From: Histomonas meleagridis
Taxonomy: Eukaryota > Parabasalia > Tritrichomonadida > Dientamoebidae
DNA length: 64,000 nucleotides
Direction of reading: 5' to 3'
Assembly (NCBI GenBank): GCA_020186115.1
Contig: WSYJ01000186.1
Coordinates: 1 to 64,000, forward strand
The notes beneath the pieces are model-generated. The model saw only the letters and a list, made by a program, of their open reading frames with translations. It ran no database searches and was not told where the DNA came from. Below are positions 1-9,697 of this stretch, one piece after another; within the stretch, counting starts at the first letter, position 1; each line of letters begins with the position of its first letter. Both the position numbers and the translations under genes were made by a program.

Positions 1-454
1 ATGTTAACTATTCAATAATTCATAGAACATCCGAATATAAAGAATTTTCGTCAAAAAAACACAATATTTCATCAAAGAATTGCCTCATTTATATTGATAA
101 TAATTTTTAACTTTCATTTATTATTAACTAAATTATGAAAATTATTCTTATTATTATATATTTTACATATTGTTAATGATTTTCTTTCACAAAAATCGAT
201 CGTCTATTTTAAACCATCGTATAGATATTTATCATCCTTTTTTGTTTTCTTTTCCATGATTTATTATCACATTTTTCTTTATTTTTATTCATATTAATAT
301 TTATGATATATTCATTAAAAGCATGTGACTTATTTAAAAATCAAATCAGAGTGAAAACAAATGAGAAATTTATATTCATCATATTTTTTTTAATTTATTT
401 ATTTTTCATACAATACAATTTTTTGATCGCAGTCCGCAAACAATAACGATTTAG
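1..454. other. AT-rich left edge, no gene seen
   Basis: About 450 bases of very AT-rich sequence. I see no open frame of useful length, no tRNA-like fold and no repeat in it. It may be flanking DNA of the decayed leucine-rich-repeat copy that follows. Confidence 0.5.
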
Positions 455-732
455 GATTCGGATCAATTTACAATTGATTATCAAAACGATGCTATACATG
501 TTATTATTTCAATTCCAAATTTTGAATTTTCTTAATAGAAATCATTGATAACAACTTCAATTAGTGACACCATAACTTCAATTGTTTTCTGTGCATTTTA
601 TTATTGTTATTACAGATATTGATCAATATGATTTAAATATTTTTCCTCATTAAAAAATATAACAATTGTAAATCCTCTTACAACAAATTTAGAAAACGAG
701 TGTTTTACTACCGCAATACCAAAAAAATTAAA
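455..732 (+). pseudogene. Relic of a BspA-like leucine-rich-repeat gene
   Basis: One plus-strand frame reads, across four in-frame stops, as recognisable BspA-type LRR protein. It starts with FTIDYQNDAIHV and continues with SDTITSIVFCAFYYCY, matching the usual 'DSVTSIG..AFYNCYNL' repeat. Near the end it gives SSLKNITIVNPLTTNLENEC. The stops fall near 533-538 and near 619-630. The relic points toward the intact minus-strand LRR gene that follows. It is seen directly by translation; that it descends from the same family is inferred. It is too short to say which part of a full gene survives. Confidence 0.5.
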
Positions 733-2076
733 TCAAATCCATTGGTCATCTTCGCCAAGAACCAACGTTTTGATTGAGTCATCTGCAGCTTCATTTTTCC
801 CACCGCCACATAATGATGTTCGATGTGAACTTTTGGTAAATGATTTTGATACTGATTTTTTGTTGTTATGTCGAACTACAAATAGTATTAAACCAACTGC
901 AATCAAAACAAATGCAATCGCTCCACATATAATGCCAACAAGTGCATTAGTGGTGAGTTCATTGACTTGTTGTTGTTCACTGTGTTTAAGCATTGTGAAG
1001 AAATCGGAATAAAAACTGATAACTGTGGAGTATTTGATGGCTTTGTAGTCATAATAAACAAATTCAGTGTTGACATATGTAAGTGTTGTCTCGTAATTAG
1101 ATAAATAAAATGTGTTCGATACGTATGAATTCTGTGTGATCGTCTCAGTGATCGATACTGTGCAAGTTAATATCATAGAATGAGATATAGTTACATCAGA
1201 ATCATATGTGAAAAACGTATTAGATCGTGTAAATACATTCGACTTAGTGAATGAATTACTTTGTGTAAATGAATTTGATTTAGTTAATGTATTACTTTGT
1301 GAATATGAATTTGATTTAGTGAATGTATTACTTAGTGTAAATGAATTCGATTTAGTGAATGTATTACTTTGTGTGAATGTGTTAGATTGTGAAAATGTAT
1401 TACTTTGACTAAATGTATTTGATTGTGAAAATGTATTACTTTGTGTTAATGTATTTGATTTTGTAAAAGTTTGTGTTAATAATACCTTAGAAACAGTGTA
1501 TCCACCAAAAGAAGTACCTTCAAATTCTGTTGTTGCATATACTGTAACATCATTGCTAGCTCCTTCGAATGCATCCTTATCAATCTGAATTTCTGATTTT
1601 CCATAAAAATAAATGCTCTCTAACCCTTTACAATCATGAAAAGCTTGTTCTCCAATATATTTTACATTACTCCCAATAGTAACTGTCTTCAATCCATAAC
1701 ACCTTTCAAAGGCATCTTTAATAATTGTTGTGACTGAATCTGGTATAATAATTTCTTCCAATTTTGCACAATCTTCAAACGCATCATCTCCAATTATTTC
1801 TAGGTCCTTTCCTAGAGTCACATTTTCTAAATTTTTACATCCACTAAATCCTCGTTCTCCAATTTTGGTTATACGAGGCCCAACCAATGCTGTTTGGAGG
1901 TTTTCGTTGTTTAGAAAGGCATCTTTTGGAATTACACTGAAACTTTCAGTTCCGTAAATTATTACGGATATAATATCCTCATCCGCGTTTTGGCATTCAC
2001 CATCTTGTGTTATTACTAATGTACTGTTTTCGACATAACCTTGATAAGAGATTGCGAAAAATAAGGAGACAAACAT
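733..2076 (-). CDS. BspA-like LRR surface protein with S/T-rich stalk and TM anchor
   Basis: 447 residues from an ATG at 2076. A short hydrophobic signal sequence (residues 1-10) is followed by BspA-type (LRR_5) repeats at about 45-170, with the typical 'IGDDAFEDCAKLEEIIIP' pattern. Residues 201-290 form a stalk of about 14 hexapeptides of the type SNTFTQ. A Ser/Thr/Tyr-rich stretch follows, then one membrane segment (379-401) and a 46-residue cytoplasmic tail rich in Lys/Ser. In trichomonads such proteins are cell-surface molecules implicated in binding to host cells or matrix; that role is family knowledge, not seen here. The second LRR gene at 7432-9402 has the same order of parts. The decayed LRR copy sits just beyond its 3' end. 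Confidence in the family is high; the ligand is unknown. Confidence 0.88.
   Translation of the reverse strand: MFVSLFFAISYQGYVENSTLVITQDGECQNADEDIISVIIYGTESFSVIPKDAFLNNENLQTALVGPRITKIGERGFSGCKNLENVTLGKDLEIIGDDAFEDCAKLEEIIIPDSVTTIIKDAFERCYGLKTVTIGSNVKYIGEQAFHDCKGLESIYFYGKSEIQIDKDAFEGASNDVTVYATTEFEGTSFGGYTVSKVLLTQTFTKSNTLTQSNTFSQSNTFSQSNTFSQSNTFTQSNTFTKSNSFTLSNTFTKSNSYSQSNTLTKSNSFTQSNSFTKSNVFTRSNTFFTYDSDVTISHSMILTCTVSITETITQNSYVSNTFYLSNYETTLTYVNTEFVYYDYKAIKYSTVISFYSDFFTMLKHSEQQQVNELTTNALVGIICGAIAFVLIAVGLILFVVRHNNKKSVSKSFTKSSHRTSLCGGGKNEAADDSIKTLVLGEDDQWI
1208..1480 (-). repeat. 18-bp tandem repeat encoding SNTF(T/S)Q stalk hexapeptides
   Basis: Within the LRR gene, an 18-bp unit (plus strand like gtgaatgtattactttgt) recurs about 14 times. 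It encodes the Ser/Thr-rich hexapeptide stalk. Units differ mainly by single substitutions, so copy number may vary between strains. The other LRR gene has about five similar hexapeptides at roughly 8806-8900. Confidence 0.85.
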
Positions 2077-2177
2077 GATTTTTGAAACTTTGAAACTTTC
2101 TTTTTAATTTCCCGCGTTCATTGAAAAAGTTTTTTTCAAACAACATATCACTTTTTGAACCACTTGCAAAATATGAT

Positions 2178-2308
2178 GATTGAATGGCTGTAAACAACAT
2201 TTTGAGTAGCGCAAACCGTCGTCACAAAATGATGGGTGTGAAATTATCGGATAATAAAATTAATTTTTGGACGGTGAGTACCTTATGTGCAACTTAGAGG
2301 GGTTCGGA
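2178..2308. repeat. Dispersed repeat, copy A (partner at 46766-46902)
   Basis: This stretch matches 46766-46902 in the same orientation. Shared blocks include GATTGAATGGCTGTAAA, CAACATTTTGA, CAAACC.TC.TCA.AAAATG and GGTGA.TACCTTATGTG. Both copies start about 90-100 bp upstream of the ATG of a minus-strand gene, and both follow a plus-strand CACTTTT box. In one frame both read DGEYLMCNLE, so the repeat may be the remnant of a coding sequence. The family is not recognised. Confidence 0.65.
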
Positions 2309-2421
2309 AAGAAGAGTTGAAGGCATTCTGCCTCAATTCTCCCATATTTCATATAAAATAAAAATTTGAAAATTGTAAGATTTTTTTTAAAATAAGAACC
2401 AAAGTATAATTTATTTTTATT

Positions 2422-3738
2422 TTAACATCCAAATACGAAGCTTAGCATTTCTTGTGCAGCTTCAATAGTTTCGGGTTTTTCATCTTTTTCGAGCAGCGAT
2501 TGCAGCGATTCTACGGCTGCCTCCTGATCGATTATGTTAACGATTGCGTTATCGTTATCGTAAAGCTCTCTAAAAGTTTTAATGAAAAAATATGTGAACG
2601 TTGAATCCTTTGCAGCCTGCAACAAATCGAACGCGTCGTCCAAATAGTCCTTAAACTTATCTTCGAACATTTCCTTTACTTCCTTTGGGAAATTTGCCAA
2701 CAAATTTAATATGATTATGAATGCGTTTTCCTTTTCCGAAAGTGAATATGATGACGATTCTATGTACAAACTCGGAATAGTATTGAGTTCGAAGAAAATC
2801 TCGGAAAAGTTCGGGAAAAACGAAAAATTGGAAAGAAGAAATAATATCTCCAATTTAACCGATTTAAGTTCATTTCGATGGTCACATAAATATTCGATTA
2901 TGGACTTGGGATCGAAAAAATTATCTTTCATCACAAGTAACATTCGATTTAGAACTCGTAATACTTCTTTGTAAACATTGCGATCGAATTGAAAGGGATG
3001 AAATACTAAGTACTCGACCTCGTTAAGGATATCATTCGTAAAAAATGAGTCGCATTCTTCTGGCCAATAAAATAAATACATATCATATAAACGTAAAAGT
3101 GGTATAATGATCTCTTTGGTAAAAAGCGAGTTTTGTTCTTCGCTAAAACTAAACTTTTTGAGTATTAATGGTCGAAGTTTATCTTGAATAACAACAATGA
3201 GCTCCGGTGGTATTTGTGATAAATCAATACGCCTTAAAAGTTCAATGATTAGCGTTAAAAGTATTTGAATGTATTTGGGTGCGCCAATTTCATTAGCAAG
3301 TTCACTGATTTTGACAATAAGATTTCGTTCAATAACTACATATTGAGTCATATCGGGTATAGCATCAATGGTTAACATAAGAATGGTTATAACAAACTTT
3401 TGAAGGTCTGGAGAGCGTATTAATGGAATAAAACGTTCAACATTTTCAGCAATGAATGGGAAAACAGAATTAGAATGGGTAGATATAAGTACAAGAAAAA
3501 CTCTGAGTGTAAAATAACATATCTCTGTAAATTCACAAAGACCTATTAATAATATGTTTAATCCATCATTTGCACCAAGCATGTCATCAATTGGTACCCC
3601 AGCACTCTCTATTAATCTACTAAGTTCCTGTATTGGATATAAAATATTATCAACTTCTGGAATAGCGCGAAATGTTTGGTCAATCTGGTTTAAAAGATCA
3701 ATATCAACGATTTTTTGGCTACTTTCAACTGACCTCAT
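2422..3738 (-). CDS. Alpha-helical, ARM/HEAT-like protein of unknown function
   Basis: The first in-frame ATG is at 3738, giving 438 residues. The same frame stays open upstream to 3978 but offers no ATG. The residues just before it (FKWNNNILEGYKEEN...) look protein-like, so the true start may lie upstream through an intron or a sequencing or natural frameshift. The protein is a series of amphipathic helices with a Leu/Ile-rich spacing like armadillo or HEAT repeats. The end (SLLEKDEKPETIEAAQEMLSF) resembles the last helix pair of importin-alpha-type solenoids. No catalytic motif or membrane segment is seen. Base composition rises in GC over the last ~220 bp. An ARM-type scaffold is inferred; the specific function is unknown. 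Confidence 0.6.
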   Translation of the reverse strand: MRSVESSQKIVDIDLLNQIDQTFRAIPEVDNILYPIQELSRLIESAGVPIDDMLGANDGLNILLIGLCEFTEICYFTLRVFLVLISTHSNSVFPFIAENVERFIPLIRSPDLQKFVITILMLTIDAIPDMTQYVVIERNLIVKISELANEIGAPKYIQILLTLIIELLRRIDLSQIPPELIVVIQDKLRPLILKKFSFSEEQNSLFTKEIIIPLLRLYDMYLFYWPEECDSFFTNDILNEVEYLVFHPFQFDRNVYKEVLRVLNRMLLVMKDNFFDPKSIIEYLCDHRNELKSVKLEILFLLSNFSFFPNFSEIFFELNTIPSLYIESSSYSLSEKENAFIIILNLLANFPKEVKEMFEDKFKDYLDDAFDLLQAAKDSTFTYFFIKTFRELYDNDNAIVNIIDQEAAVESLQSLLEKDEKPETIEAAQEMLSFVFGC

Positions 3739-4147
3739 ATCAACAGGTGGTTCGTCTAAAGATAATTGAAGTTGATCAATTCCTAAATTCTCTTCCTTGT
3801 ATCCTTCCAAAATATTATTGTTCCATTTGAATAAATTGAATGTATAAATGGCCCGATTCCAAATGTATAAGAAGAGGCAAAGTTCAACAAAAAGTTCATA
3901 TTCATACAACTTTGTTGTAAAAGATATAAACGCTAAAAAAACCACATTTTTAAATTTAGCGAATGAACAAATTGACAATTAATTGTCGATTTCTCATTAA
4001 CCCAAAAATTGTATAATTTGTATTATTTTTTCTTTCCCATTCCGTTAAAAGCTAAGCTTTTTGTTGTTATAAAAAGGATTAACTCCATCTTTTTCAGAAC
4101 AAAATATCATTTTTATTAAATTATTTCTAATTTGACACAGAAAAAGG

Positions 4148-4345
4148 TTAGTCGTTCTTTGTGTATGTATAACTCGAAGCCGTATAGGTTGTATAATAAG
4201 ATTCTTCGTATTCGTATTCACTATCTTGATTATCGTCTGGCTTGTTATTTGCTTCTTTGTTATCTTCTACAACTTTTGCATTCCCTGCAGTGTTTGGAAG
4301 TTTGCCCACATCATCATTCTTGACAGAGCTTTTTCCGCAACCCAT
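4148..4345 (-). CDS. Small acidic protein with N-terminal MGC acylation motif
   Basis: 65 residues from an ATG at 4345. It begins MGCGKSS: Gly2 fits N-myristoylation and Cys3 palmitoylation, the usual dual signal for plasma-membrane attachment. The rest is hydrophilic and disordered, with an Asn/Asp/Glu-rich middle and a Tyr/Thr-rich end (YEYEESYYTTYTASSYTY). An AACGATAG box lies about 40 bp upstream on the coding strand and an inverted ATCGTC just beyond it. The plus-strand frame over the same bases is a shadow. No homologue is recognised; a membrane-tethered adaptor or signalling peptide is a guess from the motif. Confidence 0.55.
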   Translation of the reverse strand: MGCGKSSVKNDDVGKLPNTAGNAKVVEDNKEANNKPDDNQDSEYEYEESYYTTYTASSYTYTKND

Positions 4346-5559
4346 CGAATATTTGTCCGCTTTTTGACAGCTACTTCTCTATCGTTCTGATTTGACGATA
4401 GTTATTTCAAAGGTGGAGTAGTCATTTTTTCAGTGGTAAAACCTCCTTATAAATTGAAAATTTCATCGGCATTATTCCCAAAAAAACTGGTTTTGAAGGT
4501 GAAATTATTCTATGAAATTCATAAACAACTATCTAATATTAATGAAGATTAATTTGGACAGTTTTTTGTTTCACATTCATTTATAAGTGTTACATTTCTT
4601 TTTTTTTAATTCCTTTTTGTTTAAGAAGTAATTTGGTGATTTGTTTGTCACAGGTTCTATGTGATATTAAAATTGCTGAAATTATTAAATTCATTTATAA
4701 TTCTATATATCACTCTGAAATTTTAAATTATTAAAATAAATATCAGATAAAACATAGAAATATTTTTTGTCTTAACATCAATTCCTTCTTGTTCAAACAA
4801 GTTCTATGGGGTGCTGGCCACATTAGTTTATTTATTGGGAAAGATGACATAGAATTGGGTTCCTACAAATTTTAAAAAGATAGCAGTACATTTTTTATCT
4901 TTGGTTTATTAATGAGAAATATAGGGGTAAATGGTGTTTTTACACTGTTTCATTATGGATAGTAAATCGAGAACTCATCCGTTACAGCTTAATACATAAC
5001 AAATTATGTTAATTATTGTGATAATTTTACCAATGACATGCGTACGACAATTGGAAAGATGAGAAATTAAAACCATAAACCACTTTTCAACTTTTATTTT
5101 AGGATTTTTATTTGAACTCTTCGAATTATTAATCCAAAGTTCAATAAGAGATAAAGAGTAGTTCCGACTCAACATTTTTCAAAAGATTTCTTTATGATAT
5201 TAATATAGCGATATGATGTATCGCTATATTTATTCTAGGTATTAGGAATTTTTTAAATTCTTCTGATAGATTTCAAGATATAATAATTTATTTTGAGGAA
5301 CCTTTTTCCCGTTAAAAAAGATTTATTGAAACACTAAGTCTCTTTTTTTCCTTCAATAATCCAATCACTTATGAAATATCATGCAAAACATTTCTTATGG
5401 CTGTTTGATTTCTCATAAAAATAAAAAAACACATTTAAATATTTAATGGAAATGTAAGAAGAAAACGAACAAGTGCTAACTCAGGCATCATGGCACTTTT
5501 TTGAAAAGAATGGAGCACCTTTAATCAGCGGCGGTTTTGGTCTTCCTTTTTATCGGGAG
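4346..5559. other. Intergenic, no convincing gene
   Basis: About 1.2 kb of AT-rich DNA. A 66-codon minus-strand frame at 4975-5175 has no recognisable composition and is probably chance. The stretch holds a strong hairpin at 5202-5230 and the 5' flank of the NAC beta gene. No RNA gene is recognised. Confidence 0.5.
5202..5230. repeat. Perfect inverted repeat, 12-bp arms, 5-nt loop
   Basis: The arms aatatagcgata and tatcgctatatt are exact reverse complements around tgatg. The element stands alone in intergenic DNA about 330 bp before the NAC beta coding region. It could be a transcript hairpin or a protein-binding dyad. No family is recognised. Confidence 0.7.
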
Positions 5560-5988
5560 ATGTCACCAGGTGTGGGTATGAAAACAGGAGGCCGTGGTTC
5601 ATGGCGTCGCAAAGCAAAGAAAACACAAAAGAATGGAAATCAAAATGGACTCAAAGTTTGGCTTGCAGCACAACGTCTTGGCTGCCGTGAATTTGGTGAA
5701 TTAGACTCTGCATCAATTATTCTTCAAGGAAGTGAAGAAGCTCTTTCATTCCAAAAACCAGAACTTGCTTTCAACATGCATGCTAACACATATGCAATCA
5801 TGGGCAAAGTTGAAAAGAAGCCAATTGTTGAAGTATTAACTGATCTTATCTCTGGAATGAATCTTTCTGGTCTCAAGAAGCCAACTGAAGAAGATAAAGA
5901 TGACCTTGGAGAAGTTCCAGCAGATATCGACTTCTCTAAGACCGAAGAAGAAAAGCCAGCCGAAGAAGAAAAGCCTGCAGCAGAATAA
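5560..5988 (+). CDS. Nascent polypeptide-associated complex beta subunit (BTF3 family)
   Basis: 142 residues from the ATG at 5560 (MSPGVGMKTGGRGSWRRKAKK). The GGRGSWRRK segment is the ribosome-binding motif of NAC beta (GGKGTxRRKKK in other eukaryotes). It is followed by the NAC domain with ELDSASIILQ, ALSFQKPELAFNMHANTYAIMG and KPIVEVLTDLI, matching the BTF3 pattern. An acidic Glu/Lys tail ends the protein. NAC beta pairs with NAC alpha at the ribosome exit to shield nascent chains. The frame stays open upstream to 5473 without an ATG. A TGCTAACTCAG there resembles a trichomonad 3' splice site, so a short upstream exon is possible. Its stop is only 29 bp from the stop of the convergent membrane-protein gene. 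Confidence 0.88.
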   Translation: MSPGVGMKTGGRGSWRRKAKKTQKNGNQNGLKVWLAAQRLGCREFGELDSASIILQGSEEALSFQKPELAFNMHANTYAIMGKVEKKPIVEVLTDLISGMNLSGLKKPTEEDKDDLGEVPADIDFSKTEEEKPAEEEKPAAE

Positions 5989-6017
5989 ATAAAAAATTAT
6001 TAAGACCAAATTTACTT

Positions 6018-6899
6018 TTATATCTCATCTTCATAAAGATCATCATAAAGGCCTTCATCAACAACAATCGGTTCCTTCTTCCTCAGGTTGAGGAATGTGA
6101 AAATCCATGCTGAGAGGAGGGCAATTGGTGCAATAGAACCTAATAATGGAATCCACCAATCATTCAAATATTTCATTTCTGAAGTTGCTGTCTTAAACCT
6201 TTTAGGTTCACCTTCGAAAGCGTTCTGAAGCTGCATGTCAGATGGATCATCTGATTTGAGGTTAATTGTTATGTTTCCATAATTTTGATCAGATGAGGTT
6301 GTTGTGGTTAATCTGAAAAGTAATGGAGTGGATATTTCTGAATCGATTCCACCTGTCTTGCCATCACTGATGAATGTGTCAAAAGCATTTTCATTGATTC
6401 TTTGTTTGAAAATTGTAAGGCGTGTATTACCTTGGAGGTTATTAGATATGACATTGTACTTACGCTTTGCCTCTGATGTAGCATAGAAAATGCATAAGTC
6501 TTGATTATTTGCGCTTCCCTGCATAGTCAAATTTTTTGAATAAATGTCAACTATTGATGAAACACCCGACGAGCAGAAGCCTGAAGGGATAGTAACGGTA
6601 GAGAATTTAATAACGGAGTTTTGACTAAATTTCACCAAAATTTTGGAATTATCTGATAGGAAGAAAAGAGGGGCATTTTTATCATAATTTTGTGGATTGC
6701 TATTGACTGGGACTTCAACCTGAACTTTTGCTTTTGTTTTATCAATCTGTGTAATGGCAACAAGTATTTTCTCATTTGTTGTATAAAAACTAACGTCAGA
6801 TGGCGCATTTGTTTCTGTATACGTAACTGTGTTAATTCCACTTTGGAATGCTATCAATTCCTCACAAACTATTGGAATTAAATAGACCAACGCAAACAT
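6018..6899 (-). CDS. Type I membrane protein, unknown family
   Basis: 293 residues from the ATG at 6899. An N-terminal signal peptide (about residues 1-17) leads to a roughly 225-residue beta-rich lumenal or extracellular region with a few Cys and N-glycosylation-type sites. One membrane helix follows near residues 250-270 (WWIPLLGSIAPIALLSAWIF). A short acidic tail (EGLYDDLYEDEI) faces the cytosol. No LRR or other known domain is seen. Topology is clear from the sequence; function is unknown. An initiator-like box lies at 6921-6932. Confidence 0.7.
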   Translation of the reverse strand: MFALVYLIPIVCEELIAFQSGINTVTYTETNAPSDVSFYTTNEKILVAITQIDKTKAKVQVEVPVNSNPQNYDKNAPLFFLSDNSKILVKFSQNSVIKFSTVTIPSGFCSSGVSSIVDIYSKNLTMQGSANNQDLCIFYATSEAKRKYNVISNNLQGNTRLTIFKQRINENAFDTFISDGKTGGIDSEISTPLLFRLTTTTSSDQNYGNITINLKSDDPSDMQLQNAFEGEPKRFKTATSEMKYLNDWWIPLLGSIAPIALLSAWIFTFLNLRKKEPIVVDEGLYDDLYEDEI

Positions 6900-6920
6900 G
6901 AGGAGTTGATCAAACGCTAC

Positions 6921-6932
6921 TGAAAAGTGACG
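6921..6932 (-). promoter_or_regulatory. Inr-like box for the 6899 gene
   Basis: On the coding strand this reads CGTCACTTTTCA, matching the trichomonad initiator consensus TCA(C/T)T(T/A). It lies 22 bp upstream of the ATG. Assignment rests on the consensus and position only. Confidence 0.5.
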
Positions 6933-7431
6933 TTTTTTGTGAAGTGAGAATACGTTTAGTAATCGATATCATTAGCAACTTACCAATTTTTGCATAAACC
7001 TTATAACTAAAGCTATTTAGCTCTAGTATACTCACAAGTTCATGATTGTTTACTCACAATTTCCTAGTTTTGCTTTTGCAAAATGACTTTTCTATTCTGA
7101 TTTCAAATAGTCAAAAATGCAAACCTTCTCTCCTTGTTGTGTGAGGGTTTTGTCTTTGAGTTATTTGTTTATACTTTGGAAATGCAGCACAATCACTGAG
7201 ATTTTTATCTACAATGGAAACACCAAAATGTCACTTTTACAATAAAAGTGATGTGGGCTGCATGTTTTGAATATGTTCTCAATTAATGCGATCGTTTTCT
7301 TTACAATTCACGACAATAAGTATTCAATTTGCTACCGTCTTCTTCAATCCTTCAAAACCGAATTGAAAAATGCCGTTGTTATTGAGCGGTTGAAATACTC
7401 AATTTCTGTTTAAATAAATTCATTGGTTTTT
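6933..7431. other. Divergent intergenic region
   Basis: About 500 bp between the minus-strand membrane-protein gene and the plus-strand LRR gene. Further CACTTTTA and CAATTC boxes occur, but I see no coding or RNA feature. Confidence 0.45.
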
Positions 7432-9402
7432 ATGGTCAAGATCTCTACATTATACAAACTAAATCTATTTCATAGTTTGCCTATTTCAAGTGCTTTAAAG
7501 TGCCTCGTTACTGTATCCTACGTTTCTAAAATAACAATTTTAAATAAAAATTGTCAGAATTTATCAAAATATTTCCTGAATGCCAACTCAACAAATGTGA
7601 TGTGCATACTCCCCTGTATTCTCATTATTCTTTTTGTCCTTAATATCATTAACTTATACAAAAGAATAATCAATTTTTTCTTTCCAAAAAAATTCATATT
7701 TAAATCAATTCTTCTTGCTTTTTCCCTCTTTTTTGCATTTTCATATCAAGAATTTAATAATGGAACTCTTATTATTTCTAATTCTGAAGATTTTACAGAA
7801 GAATACAAAACAGAAACTATAAATTTAATAGTTAATCAAGTAACTTCAATTCCATCTAATGCTTTCTGTGGTTGGAATATCTTAAAATATGTTGAAATAA
7901 ATGGATCAGTAACAACCATAGGAATTGCTGCATTTTCTGGTTGTATGAAATTAGAAACATTAATACTCAAAGAAGGAGTTCAGATAATAAATTCGGATGC
8001 TTTTCATTCATGCACAAGATTATATAATGTTTCCATACCAAATTCTTTAACATATATTGGTGGCTATTCATTTTATCAAGATTATAAATTGCAAACATTT
8101 AATTTCGGAGAAAATTTACAAACTATTGGAAGTTATGCATTTTGTCGATGTAATTTGACAAATGTGACAATACATAGTTCTGTTACTTCAATTGGGATTA
8201 ATCCTTTTGTTCATTGTGTAAATCTTTTATATGTTAATGTATCTAAAGATAACAAATATTACTCAAATTTAGCTAATGATGGTATTCTTTATAGTAAATC
8301 TATTACTTCTATCATTTGTTATCCATTAAAATCTGAAAACAGAACATTCGAAATTCCAAGTACAGTTACATTCATTACAAGTTATGCATTTAATACATGT
8401 AGTAATTTAGAATCAATTATTATTGGAGAACAAGTTACAAGTATTGGTGATAGAGTATTTCAAAGATGTTATTCATTAAAAAGTATAATAATACCTAACA
8501 CACCAACTTCGCTTCGAGAATTTTCATTTTCTGATTGTTATAATTTAACAAAAATTACAATCGGAAAAAATATCAAAAGTATTGGGTATGGCGCATTCCA
8601 AGATTGTAATAATCTTTATTGTATTTTCTTTCTTGGAGATACAGAGCCAACATTCTCAAGTTCTGTCTTTAGTGGTGTTCCAGCAACAGTTGTTATGACA
8701 CTTCCAACGTATCAAAGCTCAAAATTCTATAATCGTAATGTAACTAATGGAACTATAATTGATGAATGTTTCCCAGAAACATTAACATTTACACCATCTC
8801 GTATCTTCTCTAAATCTAATGTGTTTACTCAATCAAATACTTTCTCCAAATCAAATTCTTTTACAAAGTCAAATAATTTTACAAAATCGAATACTTTTAC
8901 TGAGACTTTTCGTAGTGATTTAACTTTTCTACATTCTTTTGTGTTGACTTATTACCAATCAATTACAAATTCATTAATAATAAAAAACTCGACTTTATTT
9001 GCTTCTTTTACTCTTTCTATCATTGATTCCACACTTACTTATATATATTCAGAATTCATTTATTATAATTATACTGTTGTTATATATTCAACATATTATA
9101 GTTTTTATTCTGATTTTTATAATATTATTACTACTCAAACTGAAACACCTCAAAAAGATCATAAGACAATTATAATTATAACTGTGATTTGCGTTGTGAT
9201 TGTTATCATAATTATAACTTTACTCGTTATTTTGTTAATCCGGATCAGGAATAAAAATATTTTGGAAGAAAATTCTAATGATGTCGAGCAAAATGAAACA
9301 AGTTATAATAACAGTTTCATTGGAGATAAATATATGAATGATATTGATGAAGATCCTTTTGCAAATGATTTTAAAGAAAATGATTTTGTTAGTAATATGT
9401 AG
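7432..9402 (+). CDS. BspA-like LRR surface protein, second copy
   Basis: 656 residues from the first in-frame ATG at 7432, but the N-terminus is doubtful. The signal-peptide-like segment (SLFFAFSYQ), which matches the start of the 733-2076 protein (SLFFAISYQ), lies about 90 residues in with no ATG beside it. The next ATG is at 7600. The ectodomain has about a dozen BspA-type LRRs ('VTSIGDRVFQRCYSLKSIIIP') and an IFFLGDTEPTF cap. A stalk of about five SNTF/SNSF hexapeptides follows, then a long isoleucine-rich membrane helix near residues 578-605 and an acidic tail. It belongs to the same surface family as the left-hand gene, facing the opposite way. Either the start codon decayed or a 5' intron hides the first exon. 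Confidence 0.82.
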   Translation: MVKISTLYKLNLFHSLPISSALKCLVTVSYVSKITILNKNCQNLSKYFLNANSTNVMCILPCILIILFVLNIINLYKRIINFFFPKKFIFKSILLAFSLFFAFSYQEFNNGTLIISNSEDFTEEYKTETINLIVNQVTSIPSNAFCGWNILKYVEINGSVTTIGIAAFSGCMKLETLILKEGVQIINSDAFHSCTRLYNVSIPNSLTYIGGYSFYQDYKLQTFNFGENLQTIGSYAFCRCNLTNVTIHSSVTSIGINPFVHCVNLLYVNVSKDNKYYSNLANDGILYSKSITSIICYPLKSENRTFEIPSTVTFITSYAFNTCSNLESIIIGEQVTSIGDRVFQRCYSLKSIIIPNTPTSLREFSFSDCYNLTKITIGKNIKSIGYGAFQDCNNLYCIFFLGDTEPTFSSSVFSGVPATVVMTLPTYQSSKFYNRNVTNGTIIDECFPETLTFTPSRIFSKSNVFTQSNTFSKSNSFTKSNNFTKSNTFTETFRSDLTFLHSFVLTYYQSITNSLIIKNSTLFASFTLSIIDSTLTYIYSEFIYYNYTVVIYSTYYSFYSDFYNIITTQTETPQKDHKTIIIITVICVVIVIIIITLLVILLIRIRNKNILEENSNDVEQNETSYNNSFIGDKYMNDIDEDPFANDFKENDFVSNM

Positions 9403-9697
9403 ATTTTAAATAATATATACTTTTCATAGTTATCCATCATTGAATTTCCGGTCTTTAAAAATTCAAATTTTGGATTTTTTACTTTAGAATTTATTATTAA
9501 TAAATAGTCATATCTTAATTTATCTTTTTTTACCTTTAAAAGCATTTTTGCTTATTTCACTGTAAATAATAGATTTTTTAATAAAAATTATCCATTCTAT
9601 ATTTTAAAATGAAAATTTGCAACTAAAATGTAACAAATTTATTTACATATGGAAATTCCGCTGTTATAAATTTTTATTCATAAAAACATTTATTTTC

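Noticed and set aside
4975-5175. 66-codon minus-strand frame
   Set aside because: No motif, no promoter box and AT-driven composition; likely chance.
9303-9545. Minus-strand frame overlapping the end of the second LRR gene
   Set aside because: Antisense shadow with no protein features.
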